Shown one piece after another: positions 44,228-52,798 of a stretch of 64,000 bases of DNA. The position numbers were made by a program, and so were the translations under genes. Position 1 is the first letter of the stretch. The number at the start of each line of letters is the position of its first letter. Location of the stretch: contig JANSXC010000021.1 of NCBI GenBank assembly GCA_024743115.1, forward strand, positions 44,006 to 108,005, in the 5' to 3' direction. The notes beneath the pieces are model-generated. The model searched no databases, was not told the origin of the DNA, and saw nothing but the letters and a program-made list of their open reading frames with translations. The DNA is from a bacterium (lineage in GTDB: Bacteria > Planctomycetota > UBA1135 > UBA2386).

Positions 44228-45265
44228 ATGACCAGCCCGTCCGACGCCAAGCCCGCTGCCGCGCCGTTGCTCGGTGCCCCGGCGGGGGCGGTGGTCGTCA
44301 CCGGCGGCGCCGGCTTCGTCGGCTCGCACCTCGTCGAGGAACTGCTCGCGCGGGGTTATCGGGTCCACGTTGTCGACGATCTGTCGACCGGGCGCCGGGC
44401 CAACCTCGCCGCCGTGCGGGAACATCCTGCACTCGAGCTCACCGTCGGCTCCATCGCGGACCCCGACGTGGCGGCTGCCGTGGTCGCGGATGCCGCGATG
44501 GTCTTCCATCTCGCGGGTGTCGTCGGCGTTCGGCTGCTGGCTGCCGAACCGCTGGCCGTGATGCAGCGCAACCTGGACGGCACGCGGGCGTTGCTCGAGG
44601 CCGCCGCCGCGGCCGCCGTGCCAGTGCTCTTCACTTCCAGCTCAGAGGTCTACGGTGACGGTCCCGTGCCGTTCCGCGAGAGCGCGACGGTGCGGCCGGG
44701 CGTGACCGAGGGTCGCCGCGGCGGCTACGCGTGCGCGAAGGCGATGAGCGAGTGGCTCGCGTTCGGCCACGGCGAGCAGGATGACCTGCCCGTCGTCGTG
44801 GCCAGGCTCTTCAACACGGTCGGCCCGCGACAGTCGGGCGAGCACGGCATGGTGCTGCCACGCTTCGTGCAGCAGGCGGTTGCAGGCGAGCCGATCACCG
44901 TCTACGGCGACGGCGCGCAGACCCGCTGCTTCGCGCACGTTCGCGAGGTCGCACGCGCGCTGCTCGACCTCGCGCTGGCACCGGGTAGCCGCGGCCGCGT
45001 CTTCAACGTCGGGGCCGCAGTCGAGACGACCGTTCACGCACTCGCAGAGCTCGTGCGCGAGGTCGCCGGCAGCTCGTCCCGCATTGCCCGGGTGCCGTTC
45101 GACACCGTGTTCCCGGCCGGTTTCGTCGACCCGCCGCGGCGCGTACCGAGCCTCGACCGCCTCGAGCGCGCGATCGGCTGGGCGCCGTCAGCGAGCCTCG
45201 CAGCGATCGTCGCCGAACTCGTCGACTGCGCGCGCGATGCGCCGCTCGTGGCCCTGCCGCGCTGA
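44228..45265 (+). CDS. NAD-dependent epimerase/dehydratase (nucleotide-sugar)
   Basis: A 345-residue extended short-chain dehydrogenase. The NAD site is VVTGGAGFVGSHLVEELL, the catalytic Ser block is FTSSSEVYGD and Tyr-Lys are in GGYACAKAMSEWLA. ARLFNTVGPRQSG is typical of UDP-sugar epimerases/decarboxylases, and VYGDGAQTRCFAHVREVA the substrate loop. Closest in style to UDP-glucuronate decarboxylase/UDP-glucose epimerase. It faces the glycosyltransferase gene tail to tail (15 bases apart), fitting a shared role in surface glycan synthesis. The upstream open frame to 44075 is Pro/Arg-rich and was not accepted. Confidence 0.85.
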   Translation: MTSPSDAKPAAAPLLGAPAGAVVVTGGAGFVGSHLVEELLARGYRVHVVDDLSTGRRANLAAVREHPALELTVGSIADPDVAAAVVADAAMVFHLAGVVGVRLLAAEPLAVMQRNLDGTRALLEAAAAAAVPVLFTSSSEVYGDGPVPFRESATVRPGVTEGRRGGYACAKAMSEWLAFGHGEQDDLPVVVARLFNTVGPRQSGEHGMVLPRFVQQAVAGEPITVYGDGAQTRCFAHVREVARALLDLALAPGSRGRVFNVGAAVETTVHALAELVREVAGSSSRIARVPFDTVFPAGFVDPPRRVPSLDRLERAIGWAPSASLAAIVAELVDCARDAPLVALPR

Positions 45266-45280
45266 TCGGCGACGCTGGAC

Positions 45281-46684
45281 CTACCCCCGGAGCGCGAGTT
45301 GCTGCTGGAACGCGGCCAGGTTCGTGCGGGCGACCGGGTCCTTGGGCAGTAGCACACAGGCGCGTTCGAAGTGTTCGGCGGCCTGCGTCAGGTTGCCGTT
45401 CTTGAACTCGCAGATGCCGAGGTTGGTGTGGGCCAGCGGTTGGTCGAGGTCGATCGCTCTACGGAAGCTCGCGGCGGCGGCGGCGAGTTCGCCGAGCTCG
45501 AGTTGGCACGAGCCGAGCAGGTTGATGAGTTCGCCGTTGTCGGGCGACAGCTCGAGTGCGTCGCGGCAGCTGTCGGCCGCCGCGTCGAATGCTCCCGCGT
45601 CGAAGAAGTGCCGTGCGATCCGGCGCAGTGCGTCGCCGAGCGTGGCGGGCGGCAGGTAGCAGTTCGCCATCGCCCATCGCAGCTGGTCGCGCGCACCGGC
45701 TTCGTCGCCGCCAAGGAGTCGGCTCAGCGCGAGTTCGAGCGCGGCCTCGCTGTGGTACGGGTTCTTGGCGAGTAGTGCGGCGAATTGATCTGCTGCTGCA
45801 TCGTGCTCGCCGCGTTCAGTGTGGGCGCGACCGAGATACCACGCGGCGTCGGGCCAGCTCGGCCACTGCGCCCGCGCGGTCGCGGCTTCGGCGGCTGCGA
45901 GCGCGCGGTCACCGCGGCGGTCCGCAAGCACCGCGCGACCCGCCGGGTCCGCCGACCACTTGGTTTCGAACTGGGCGAGGCGCTCACGTAGTTCGGTCGG
46001 CAGGTCGAGGCCGAGGCTGCGGAACGTCGCGTGACCCTCGTGATGCAGGAATGCGCGCCGCGCGATCACGAGGCGGTAGCCGCGGAGTCTGAGGCGCAGG
46101 CAGAAGTCGTCGTCCTCGAAGTTGCCGTTGCCGAAGCGTTCGTCGAACTCGCCGACTTCGTCGAGCGTCTCGCGCCGCAGCATCAGACAGAGGCCCGCGA
46201 GCGTGTCGACGTCCTGCACTTCGAAGGGTTGGTCCTGCAGCGCGGCCGCGACGGTAGTCCGGGCCTCGGCGTCGGCGGTGCCGGCGATCGGCAGCTGCGC
46301 CGGGCCCTTGACGAAGTTGCTGATCGGCGCCGAGGCGCCGATGTCCGGAGAACTCACGAGCGCGCGATGCAGTTCGACCAGCAGGTTCTCAGTGGCCTGG
46401 GTGTCGTTGTTGAGCACGACGACGAGCGGTTCCTGCGCCGCCCGGAGCCCGGCGTTGACGCCGCCCGCGAAGCCGAGGTTGCGCGGCTGCCGCAGCACGC
46501 GGATCCGGGGATCGAGCGCGCCGAGGTCCGCCGTGCGATCGGAGCTGGCGTTGTCGACGAGCAGGATCTCGAGTGCCGCGACGCCGTGCTGCGTCAGCAG
46601 GCTCTGCAGGCACGCGGCCGTGAGGTCGGCGCCGTTGTGGCACGGGATGACCACCGAGCAGCGAATGCCGGATGTCTCAGACAT
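45281..46684 (-). CDS. Family 2 glycosyltransferase with TPR domain
   Basis: A 467-residue cytoplasmic enzyme. The GT2 fold begins CSVVIPCHNGADLTAACLQS, continues ILLVDNASSDRT and PRNLGFAGGVNAGLR, with the nucleotide-binding VVLNNDTQ and acceptor-side FEDDDFCLRLRLRGYR. From about residue 300 a TPR region follows (AWYLGRAHTERGEHDAAADQF, LGSCQLELGELAAAAASF), a fusion common in glycan or protein O-glycosylation enzymes. The ATG at 46684 is 57 bases beyond the strong terminator at 46741, so it has its own promoter. Confidence 0.87.
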   Translation of the reverse strand: MSETSGIRCSVVIPCHNGADLTAACLQSLLTQHGVAALEILLVDNASSDRTADLGALDPRIRVLRQPRNLGFAGGVNAGLRAAQEPLVVVLNNDTQATENLLVELHRALVSSPDIGASAPISNFVKGPAQLPIAGTADAEARTTVAAALQDQPFEVQDVDTLAGLCLMLRRETLDEVGEFDERFGNGNFEDDDFCLRLRLRGYRLVIARRAFLHHEGHATFRSLGLDLPTELRERLAQFETKWSADPAGRAVLADRRGDRALAAAEAATARAQWPSWPDAAWYLGRAHTERGEHDAAADQFAALLAKNPYHSEAALELALSRLLGGDEAGARDQLRWAMANCYLPPATLGDALRRIARHFFDAGAFDAAADSCRDALELSPDNGELINLLGSCQLELGELAAAAASFRRAIDLDQPLAHTNLGICEFKNGNLTQAAEHFERACVLLPKDPVARTNLAAFQQQLALRG

Positions 46685-46740
46685 GCCGCTCTCATCGGCG
46701 GTTCGAATCGTTCGCCCTGACCTCAGTGCCGCGCGCACCC

Positions 46741-46777
46741 AAAAAAGAACCACCCGGCGCCGAAGCACCGGGTGGTT
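46741..46777 (-). terminator. Strong rho-independent terminator
   Basis: On the minus strand a 13-bp stem (46777-46765 with 46760-46748, one G-T pair) closes a TTCG tetraloop. It is followed by a C or G spacer base and TTTTTT (46746-46741). It ends transcription arriving from 47000-46790, where there is no protein gene. Confidence 0.88.
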
Positions 46778-47000
46778 GGGGAAAGGGGTAGGAACCCCCC
46801 GAACGATCCGCAACCAGAGTGAGCTCTCGCCTGAAAACTCATGCACACCTCGCTCTGCAACGGCCAGGCTCGCCTCCCGAGCCGCTGCCTCGATTGCGGA
46901 TCGAGCCGCTGAGGGTCTCGCCAACCCTCACCGACTCTTCGTGTTTTTAAACAGCTCTCTGCCTCCGTCAGGCCCGAGTGCCTTGCGGCCGCGGAACTGT
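46748..47000 (-). ncRNA. Untyped structured RNA or leader upstream of the glycosyltransferase
   Basis: A 250-base non-coding stretch ending in the terminator above. Its minus-strand transcript contains stable hairpins: 46930-46910 (7 bp), 46905-46889 (6 bp) and 46883-46867 (6 bp). TTGCGGATCG-type arms at 46804-46813 and 46894-46903 are perfectly complementary (10 bp) and compete with the hairpin at 46889-46905. An AT-rich block (47041-47070) lies upstream and could be its promoter region. No match to 6S, SRP, tmRNA or RNase P motifs was seen. It could be an independent small RNA or an attenuator. The 5' end is a guess. Confidence 0.4.
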
Positions 47001-47111
47001 CGAATGCCAGTTGGCATGGTGCGAACACCGTACCACGGCTCGTTGTTTTTCTTGTTTTTACGCAAGTCCCTTTTGGATAGGGGCTTTGTGTACGATGCGG
47101 TTGTACCGGAA

Positions 47112-48215
47112 ATGTCGCGTCTCGCTCTCGGGAACGGAATGAGACGGCTTGGGATTGGACGGGACAGGGTGGCAGGGGTTGCCGGTTCGGGGCCTCGTCC
47201 GTATGTTGCTTCGCCCTTGTCCGGAGGTCCTGAGCACTCTGAGCGCGTTTTCGTCGTCGATTCGGCGCTGCGAGGGATCCGTCTCGGCGAGTTCCTGGAA
47301 CAGCAGTTACCGCGGGTTCACCGGCTCGCCTTGCGCCGCCATCTCGGCTCAGGGCAGGTCCGGATCAACGGCGATACGGTGCTGAGCGATCGCCGGCTGC
47401 GCGTCGGTGATGTGGTGCAGGTCGCTGCAATGCAAGAAGATGCGGTCGTTCTGCGCACGCGGTCGCAGCGTCCGGTGCGCGCGCCGCTCGAGGTCTTGTT
47501 CGAGTCCGACACGGCGGTCGTCGTCGCCAAACCGGCGGGGGTCCCGACGGTGCCGGACCGCGCCGGGCGCGAGCGCGGGGTTCACGGCGAACTCGCGGCC
47601 CTGCGTCCCGACGCGGACCTGCGTATCGTGCACCGTCTCGATCGTGAGACATCCGGGTGCCTGTTGCTCGCGAACGGGCTGTCGGCGGCCCGCCACTTCG
47701 ACGCGGCGTTGCGGGAGCGGGCGTTGCAGAAGCACTACGTCGCCCTCGTGCACGGGGTGGTCCGGCCCGGCGAGTTCGAGATCAACCGCTTCCTCGGTCC
47801 GGACTCGCGGCGCCCGGGCAAGGTGGTCGCGGCCGCGGTCCAGAAGAAGGGCTTCCGTGAGGCGCAGACGCTCGTGCAGCGCCGCATTGCGTTCGAGGCG
47901 CACTCGTTCGTCGACCTGTGGCCGAAGACCGGCCGCGGGCACCAGCTGCGCGTGCACCTCGCGAGCAAGGGCCATCCGATCGTCGGCGACCGTGACTACG
48001 GTGGGCACCCGCTGCTCCTGTCGCAGATCAAGCGTGGCTACAAGGCGCGACCCGGCCAGCAGGAACGGCCGCTCATCGCCCGTTCGTGTCTGCACGCCTT
48101 CGGCCTGCGGTTTTCCGATCTCGACGGCCGTGACGTTGCCGTCGAATGCCCGATCCCCGACGATCTGCAGCTCGCGCTCCAGAAGCTCGAGCATTTTGCC
48201 ACTCCGCAGTCCTAG
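47112..48215 (+). CDS. RluA-family pseudouridine synthase
   Basis: A 367-residue RNA pseudouridine synthase. An S4 RNA-binding domain (LGEFLEQQLPRVHRLALRRH, GQVRINGDTV) precedes the catalytic domain: VVVAKPAGVPTVPD, then RIVHRLDRETSGCLLLA with the nucleophilic Asp 177, and LWPKTGRGHQLRVHLAS. The last part is HPIVGDRDYGG and the C-terminal CLHAFGLRF. It targets uridines in 23S rRNA or tRNA, the exact site not predictable. The start at 47112 is the first ATG after the AT-rich region; the open frame back to 46122 is the shadow of the glycosyltransferase. It ends 2 bases before truD. Confidence 0.9.
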   Translation: MSRLALGNGMRRLGIGRDRVAGVAGSGPRPYVASPLSGGPEHSERVFVVDSALRGIRLGEFLEQQLPRVHRLALRRHLGSGQVRINGDTVLSDRRLRVGDVVQVAAMQEDAVVLRTRSQRPVRAPLEVLFESDTAVVVAKPAGVPTVPDRAGRERGVHGELAALRPDADLRIVHRLDRETSGCLLLANGLSAARHFDAALRERALQKHYVALVHGVVRPGEFEINRFLGPDSRRPGKVVAAAVQKKGFREAQTLVQRRIAFEAHSFVDLWPKTGRGHQLRVHLASKGHPIVGDRDYGGHPLLLSQIKRGYKARPGQQERPLIARSCLHAFGLRFSDLDGRDVAVECPIPDDLQLALQKLEHFATPQS

Positions 48216-48217
48216 CC

Positions 48218-49588
48218 ATGCGCCTCAAGACCTCCCCCGAAGACTTCCGTGTGCGCGAGCTGCTCGAGTGGCCCGAGGTCCAGGACGGCAACTTCGTCGT
48301 CCACAAGCTGCACAAGGAAAAGCTGTCGACGGCCGAGGCGCTGTCCGTGCTCGCGCGCGAGTGCAAGGTCGATCGCAACGTGATCGCCTACGCCGGCCTC
48401 AAGGACCGGCAGGCCGTGACGGATCAGTTCATCACGATCGAGCGGCGTGCGGTCGAGCTCGCGTTGCCGAACCTCAAGGTCGAGCCGGTCGGCACGACGG
48501 ATCGGCCGATCACGAGCAAGCAGAGCCAGGGCAACGCGTTCACGATCGTCGTGCGTGATCTGCGGCCGCCGCAGGCCGCACAGTTGCGCCGCAGTCTGCC
48601 GAGCCTCGTGAAAACGGGGTTCCCGAACTACTTCGACGACCAGCGCTTCGGCTGTCTGCGGCACGGTCAGGGCTTCGCGATGCAGTCCGTGCTCTACGGT
48701 GACTTCGAGCGCGCGCTGCAGCAGTTCATCGCCGAGCCGTCACCGGTCGCGATCACGGGTGACGTCAAGCTCAAGCAGACGATCCAGGCGCGGTGGGGCG
48801 ACTGGGAGACCTGCGCGAAGTTCGCGCGCGGTCCGATCTACGAGCCACTGTTCCGCCATCTGATGGATCGGCCGAACGACTTCCGCGGCGCGCTCGAGTT
48901 CGTGCCGCTGCGCCAGCGCGTGATCCATGGTTTCGCCTACCAGTCGTATCTCTGGAACCGCGCCGTCAGCCAGCTGCTCCACAAGGGCGTGAGCTCGGCG
49001 CAACGACTGCGGATCCGCACGCTCGCCGGCGACATCCTGGGCTGGAAGTATCTCGCGCCCGAACGCGAGGAGAAGCTCCTCGCGATGTCGACGCCGCTCT
49101 ACGGTCCCGACGGCTCTGGCGGCAGCCCGCCGTTCCGCAACGCGATGGCCCGGCAGCTCGAGCGCGCGGGGCTGACTCGTGAGAGCTTCCTGCAGAACGA
49201 AGTCCCCGGGATGATCTGGCGCGAGGAGCCGCGCGAAGTGTTCATCAAGCCGCGCGATGTCAAGGACGTGCGTATCGAGCCCGACGACGTGAACCCCGAT
49301 CGCGTCTGCGCTCGATTGGCGTTCTCGCTGCCGCGCGGGGCCTACGCGACGATGCTCATCAAGCGATTGTTCGCGCCGAGCTGGTATGCGCACTCCGAGG
49401 GCGAGCGTGACGACCACCGGCCGCGCCGAACGCCGCGGGTGCGGCGCTACGACGACGACGACGGTCGCCGCGACACCTCCCGCCGTTACGACGACCGGCG
49501 GGACGAAGGCCGTCGTTACGATGAAGGCCGTCGTTACGATGATCGCCGCGATGAGGGCCGTCGCTACGACGATCGCCGTCGCGACTGA
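48218..49588 (+). CDS. truD: TruD tRNA pseudouridine synthase with repetitive tail
   Basis: A 456-residue enzyme that makes pseudouridine 13 in tRNA-Glu. Family blocks: SPEDFRVRELLEWP, GNFVVHKLHKEKLST, YAGLKDRQAVTDQF with catalytic Asp 63, NYFDDQRFG and QSYLWNRAVS. The last 50 residues are unusual: a charged tail of RRYDDRRDEG-like repeats ending in RRRD, absent from typical TruD. It lies 2 bases after the RluA-like gene, so the two pseudouridine synthases are co-transcribed. Confidence 0.93.
   Translation: MRLKTSPEDFRVRELLEWPEVQDGNFVVHKLHKEKLSTAEALSVLARECKVDRNVIAYAGLKDRQAVTDQFITIERRAVELALPNLKVEPVGTTDRPITSKQSQGNAFTIVVRDLRPPQAAQLRRSLPSLVKTGFPNYFDDQRFGCLRHGQGFAMQSVLYGDFERALQQFIAEPSPVAITGDVKLKQTIQARWGDWETCAKFARGPIYEPLFRHLMDRPNDFRGALEFVPLRQRVIHGFAYQSYLWNRAVSQLLHKGVSSAQRLRIRTLAGDILGWKYLAPEREEKLLAMSTPLYGPDGSGGSPPFRNAMARQLERAGLTRESFLQNEVPGMIWREEPREVFIKPRDVKDVRIEPDDVNPDRVCARLAFSLPRGAYATMLIKRLFAPSWYAHSEGERDDHRPRRTPRVRRYDDDDGRRDTSRRYDDRRDEGRRYDEGRRYDDRRDEGRRYDDRRRD
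49489..49588 (+). repeat. Tandem repeats coding for the TruD tail
   Basis: Imperfect 18- to 30-base units (for example GGCCGTCGTTACGATGA occurring twice in succession) encode RRYDDRRDEG and RRYDEG. They lie at the extreme 3' end of truD and look recently expanded. Confidence 0.75.
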
Positions 49589-49641
49589 GGCTCGTTCCGC
49601 GCGGAGTGGCGCAGATGTGGCCTCGTGCCAGAGAGAATCCA

Positions 49642-50511
49642 ATGACCGACAAGACCCTGGGAATCATCGGTGGCTCGGGCCTCTACGACCTGCCCGAGCT
49701 CGAGAACCGCGAAGAGGTGCAGATCGACACGCCGTTCGGCAGTCCGAGCGACGCGTTCATCACGGGCACGATGTTCGGCGTGAAGGTCGCATTCCTGCCG
49801 CGACACGGGCGCGGCCATCGGCTGTCGCCGAGCGAGCTGCCGTTCCGCGCCAACCTCTACGGCATGAAGCAGCTCGGCATGGAGTGCGTCATCGGCGTCT
49901 CCGCCGTGGGTTCGATGAAGGAGGACATCAAGCCGGGTGAACTCGTGCTCGTCGATCAGTTCATCGATCGCACGCGCGGGCGGACCGCCGAGTCGACGTT
50001 CTTCGGCAACGGTTGTGTCGCGCACGCACACTTCGCCGATCCGATCTGGGAGCCGCTGCGCCAGCGCGCGCTCGGGGCTGCGAAAGCCGCCGGCGCGGTC
50101 GCGCACGATGGCGGCACCTACGTCTGCATGGAGGGCCCGCTGTTCAGCACACGCGCCGAGAGCAAGCTCTACCGCAGCTGGGGCGTCGACGTGATCGGCA
50201 TGACCAACCTGCAGGAGGCCAAGCTCGCGCGCGAAGCGGAGATCGCCTACTCGACCGTCGCGCTCGTGACGGACTACGACTGCTGGCACGAAGGCGAGGC
50301 CGACGTCGACGTTGCCGCGGTGATCGCGGTGCTCAAGGCCAATGTCGACATGGCGCGACGCGTCGTCGTCGAACTCGCGAAGGCGACCGCCGAGGGGGAG
50401 CCGATCTCCGCGAACGGCGCGATGGATCACGCGATCATGACCGATCGCAAGGCCGTCACCGCCGATGCACGGCGGCGGCTCGATCTGCTCGCGAGCAAGT
50501 ACCTGGGCTGA
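49642..50511 (+). CDS. mtnP: S-methyl-5'-thioadenosine phosphorylase
   Basis: A 289-residue phosphorylase that splits methylthioadenosine into adenine and methylthioribose-1-phosphate in the methionine salvage route. Visible blocks: GIIGGSGLYDLPEL (phosphate loop), PRHGRGHRLSPSELPFRAN, GVSAVGSMKEDIKPGELVLV, CMEGPLFSTRAESKLYR and GMTNLQEAKLAREAEI. VTDYDCW carries the two Asp typical of adenine-specific MTAP rather than purine nucleoside phosphorylase. The ATG at 49642 gives the normal N-terminus. Confidence 0.92.
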   Translation: MTDKTLGIIGGSGLYDLPELENREEVQIDTPFGSPSDAFITGTMFGVKVAFLPRHGRGHRLSPSELPFRANLYGMKQLGMECVIGVSAVGSMKEDIKPGELVLVDQFIDRTRGRTAESTFFGNGCVAHAHFADPIWEPLRQRALGAAKAAGAVAHDGGTYVCMEGPLFSTRAESKLYRSWGVDVIGMTNLQEAKLAREAEIAYSTVALVTDYDCWHEGEADVDVAAVIAVLKANVDMARRVVVELAKATAEGEPISANGAMDHAIMTDRKAVTADARRRLDLLASKYLG

Positions 50512-50537
50512 TCGCGGTTTGGGCCGAGGCCGCTCCG

Positions 50538-51908
50538 CTACTTCGCCGCCGGCCGCGCGATGCAGTAGAGGTGGCGCTCGCCGCGCAGGAACAGTTCGTC
50601 GCCGACGATCGCGGCCGAGGCGCTGAAGCTGTCGTCGAGCACGTTGTGCGCGAGCACGCGCGGTGCCTCGGGCTTGTGGCTCAGCACGAGGGTCGCCCCG
50701 CTGCGGCTCGTGACGTAGATGCGGTCGCCAGCGCCGACGGGGGAGGCGTAGATCTCGCGCATGCCGGGCAGCCGCAGCGGGCGCGCCGGTTCTCTGCCGG
50801 TCGGCGCATGCACGCGGACCAGGAAGCCTTGGTAGTGGTTGAGGAAGTAGAGCCAGTCGCCGTAGAGCAGCGGCGAGGGCACATAGGGCGTGCTGCGCTG
50901 GCGGCGCCAGACGACGTTCTTGGTGTTGGTGACGTCGCCCTTCGCGCCCGCGAGCGCGACGCCGAACATGCGACGCTTCTCGTAGCTGCTGCCCGCGAAC
51001 ACCATGCCGTTCGCCGCGACGGGTGAAGCGACGACGTTGTGCGACAGACCACGGCAGCTCCAGACAACTTCGCCGGTCACGAGGTCGTAGGCGCGCAAGG
51101 CCCCGGTCGCGCTGACGATGACCTGCCGGCGACCGTCGTGCTCGACGATGATCGGCGTCGACCAGGACGTCACTTCGCCGCGGTCGCGGCGCCAGCGTTC
51201 CTCACCCGTGCGCTTGTCGAACGCGACGACGAATGACTCGCCCTCGTGGTCCCAGTTGACGACGAGGGTATTGCCGTGCAGCGCCGGGGTGCTGCCCTCG
51301 CCGTGGCCATGCTTGATCTGCATGTCACCGAGGTCGTGCTGCCAGGTGACCTTGCCGGCGTGATCCAGCGCGTAGAGCCCATACGACCCGAAGAACGCGA
51401 ACACATGTTCGTCGTCTGCGACGGCCGATGCAGCGACCAGCGTGCTGCTCTTGTGGTAGACGTCGTGCGGCACCTGCTCATGCACCGTGTGCTGCCAGGC
51501 GACCTCGCCGGTCGTCCGGTCGATGGCGAGCACGACGAAGCGGTGACGTTGGGTCACGGTCGCGTTGTCGTGGGCGCCCGGCGCGTCGTCGGGCACCGGC
51601 TCGAGTTCCGGCCCGAACGGGATCGCGGCCGTCAGGAAGATGCGATTACCGTGGACGATCGGTGAGCCGTGGCCGTAGCCGGGCAGCGGAGTCTTGAAGC
51701 GGACGTTCTCGGTCTCGCTCCACGTCACTGGCGGGTTTGCGGTCGGTGCCGCGCCCGTGCCGAGGGGGCCGCGCCATTGCGACCAGGCGCCGGTGTCCGT
51801 TGGAGTCTCGGGGGCATCCTGCGTCAGCACGCAGACGGGCAGAGCGCAGCAGCACGCGGCGAGTCGGAGAGCGAGTCTTGTAGAGAGCGCGAACGGCATG
51901 CGGATCAT
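50538..51908 (-). CDS. Exported PQQ-like beta-propeller protein
   Basis: A 456-residue propeller. Signal segment (RLALRLAACCCALPVCVLTQ), then WSQWRGPLGTGAAPTANPPVTW, typical of planctomycete propellers, and repeated blades (VVLAIDRTTGEVAWQHTV, YALDHAGKVTWQHDLGDM, VAFDKRTGEERWRRDRGEV, RAYDLVTGEVVWSCRGL). The Trp-docking G-E-x-x-W motif recurs. No PQQ-dependent dehydrogenase active-site set was seen, so it is probably a structural or binding propeller. An alternative ATG lies at 51899. Confidence 0.85.
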   Translation of the reverse strand: MIRMPFALSTRLALRLAACCCALPVCVLTQDAPETPTDTGAWSQWRGPLGTGAAPTANPPVTWSETENVRFKTPLPGYGHGSPIVHGNRIFLTAAIPFGPELEPVPDDAPGAHDNATVTQRHRFVVLAIDRTTGEVAWQHTVHEQVPHDVYHKSSTLVAASAVADDEHVFAFFGSYGLYALDHAGKVTWQHDLGDMQIKHGHGEGSTPALHGNTLVVNWDHEGESFVVAFDKRTGEERWRRDRGEVTSWSTPIIVEHDGRRQVIVSATGALRAYDLVTGEVVWSCRGLSHNVVASPVAANGMVFAGSSYEKRRMFGVALAGAKGDVTNTKNVVWRRQRSTPYVPSPLLYGDWLYFLNHYQGFLVRVHAPTGREPARPLRLPGMREIYASPVGAGDRIYVTSRSGATLVLSHKPEAPRVLAHNVLDDSFSASAAIVGDELFLRGERHLYCIARPAAK

Positions 51909-51937
51909 GGAGCTTCGGCCGCCGGCAGGGCGCGGGC

Positions 51938-52774
51938 TCAACGCTTCACCGCGACGAGCTCGTAGACGGGCGGGCAGTGGATGAAGACGTCCGGGTCGCC
52001 GCGGCGCTCCGCCATTTCCGCGAGCAGCTGATCACAATCGCCCGCGTCGAGCCGCCCTTGCTCGACGAGCTTGGGCGCAAACGTGTGCCACCAGACGTCG
52101 ACCCACGCATACATGCTGTCCGTGCCGCGCGGTGACCGTTGCAGGCACTCGAGTCGTTCGATCTCGAGGTCGGCGTCCCGCATCATTGCCGGCAGGCGGC
52201 CGACGATGTCGGGGTCGCCGCCGCGGTCGCGCCAGGCCTTCGCCGTGGCGGCGACGGCGCGATCGTGGACCTTCGAATGCGGCGCGAGCGTCATCGACTC
52301 GTAGTGGAAGTAGTCGTGCACGATCACCCGGCCGCCCGGGCGCAGTGCGTTCGCGATGGCCGTCACCACGGCCGCTGGCCGCGCAACGAAACAGAGCACC
52401 CAGCGCGCGAACGCGAGGTCGAACCCCGAGGAGTTCGTGTCCGCGCCGGCGAGCAAGGTGTCGAGCTCCTGCACGTCGCCCAGCAGCGGCGTGATCTGCG
52501 GCAGATTGCGCGAAACGATCTGCTCGCGCAGATGGGTGAGGAACTCGGCGCTCTCGTCGACCGCGACGACCTCCCCTCGGCTGGTGACGAGCTGTGCCAG
52601 GTCGAAGCTGGCATGGCCTGGGCCGCAGCCGACGTCGAGCACGCGGTGGCCGAGGCGGATGCCGGCGCGGCGGAAGGCCGTGAGCGCGACGTCGCCCCAC
52701 AGTCGGGACTGCAGTCCGAGGCGTTCGAGTTCGTCGTCACCGGTACCGAGGACGTAAGGCTGCTCGTCGGTCAT
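51938..52774 (-). CDS. SAM-dependent methyltransferase
   Basis: A 278-residue class I methyltransferase. The SAM-binding motif I is RVLDVGCGPGHASFDLAQLV with Asp/Glu in VVAVDESAEFL. Motif IV lies around FDLAFARWVLCFVARPA and LRPGGRVIVHDYF follows. The C-terminal 100 residues are helical and probably choose the substrate. It starts at 52774 with AGGAA upstream; the start is 24 bases from the divergent asparaginase gene. The substrate is unknown. Confidence 0.85.
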   Translation of the reverse strand: MTDEQPYVLGTGDDELERLGLQSRLWGDVALTAFRRAGIRLGHRVLDVGCGPGHASFDLAQLVTSRGEVVAVDESAEFLTHLREQIVSRNLPQITPLLGDVQELDTLLAGADTNSSGFDLAFARWVLCFVARPAAVVTAIANALRPGGRVIVHDYFHYESMTLAPHSKVHDRAVAATAKAWRDRGGDPDIVGRLPAMMRDADLEIERLECLQRSPRGTDSMYAWVDVWWHTFAPKLVEQGRLDAGDCDQLLAEMAERRGDPDVFIHCPPVYELVAVKR

Positions 52775-52798
52775 CGACTTCCTATACATTCCGGCGCC

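Noticed and set aside
46748..47000. 6S RNA, SRP RNA, tmRNA or RNase P RNA
   Set aside because: None of the diagnostic motifs (GGAAG tetraloop region with GCAGCC, tmRNA acceptor end, GAGGAAAGTCC of RNase P) is present, and no long closing stem for 6S was found.
46122..47111. N-terminal extension of the RluA-like protein
   Set aside because: It is the antisense shadow of the glycosyltransferase and the RNA region; the S4 domain starts after 47112.
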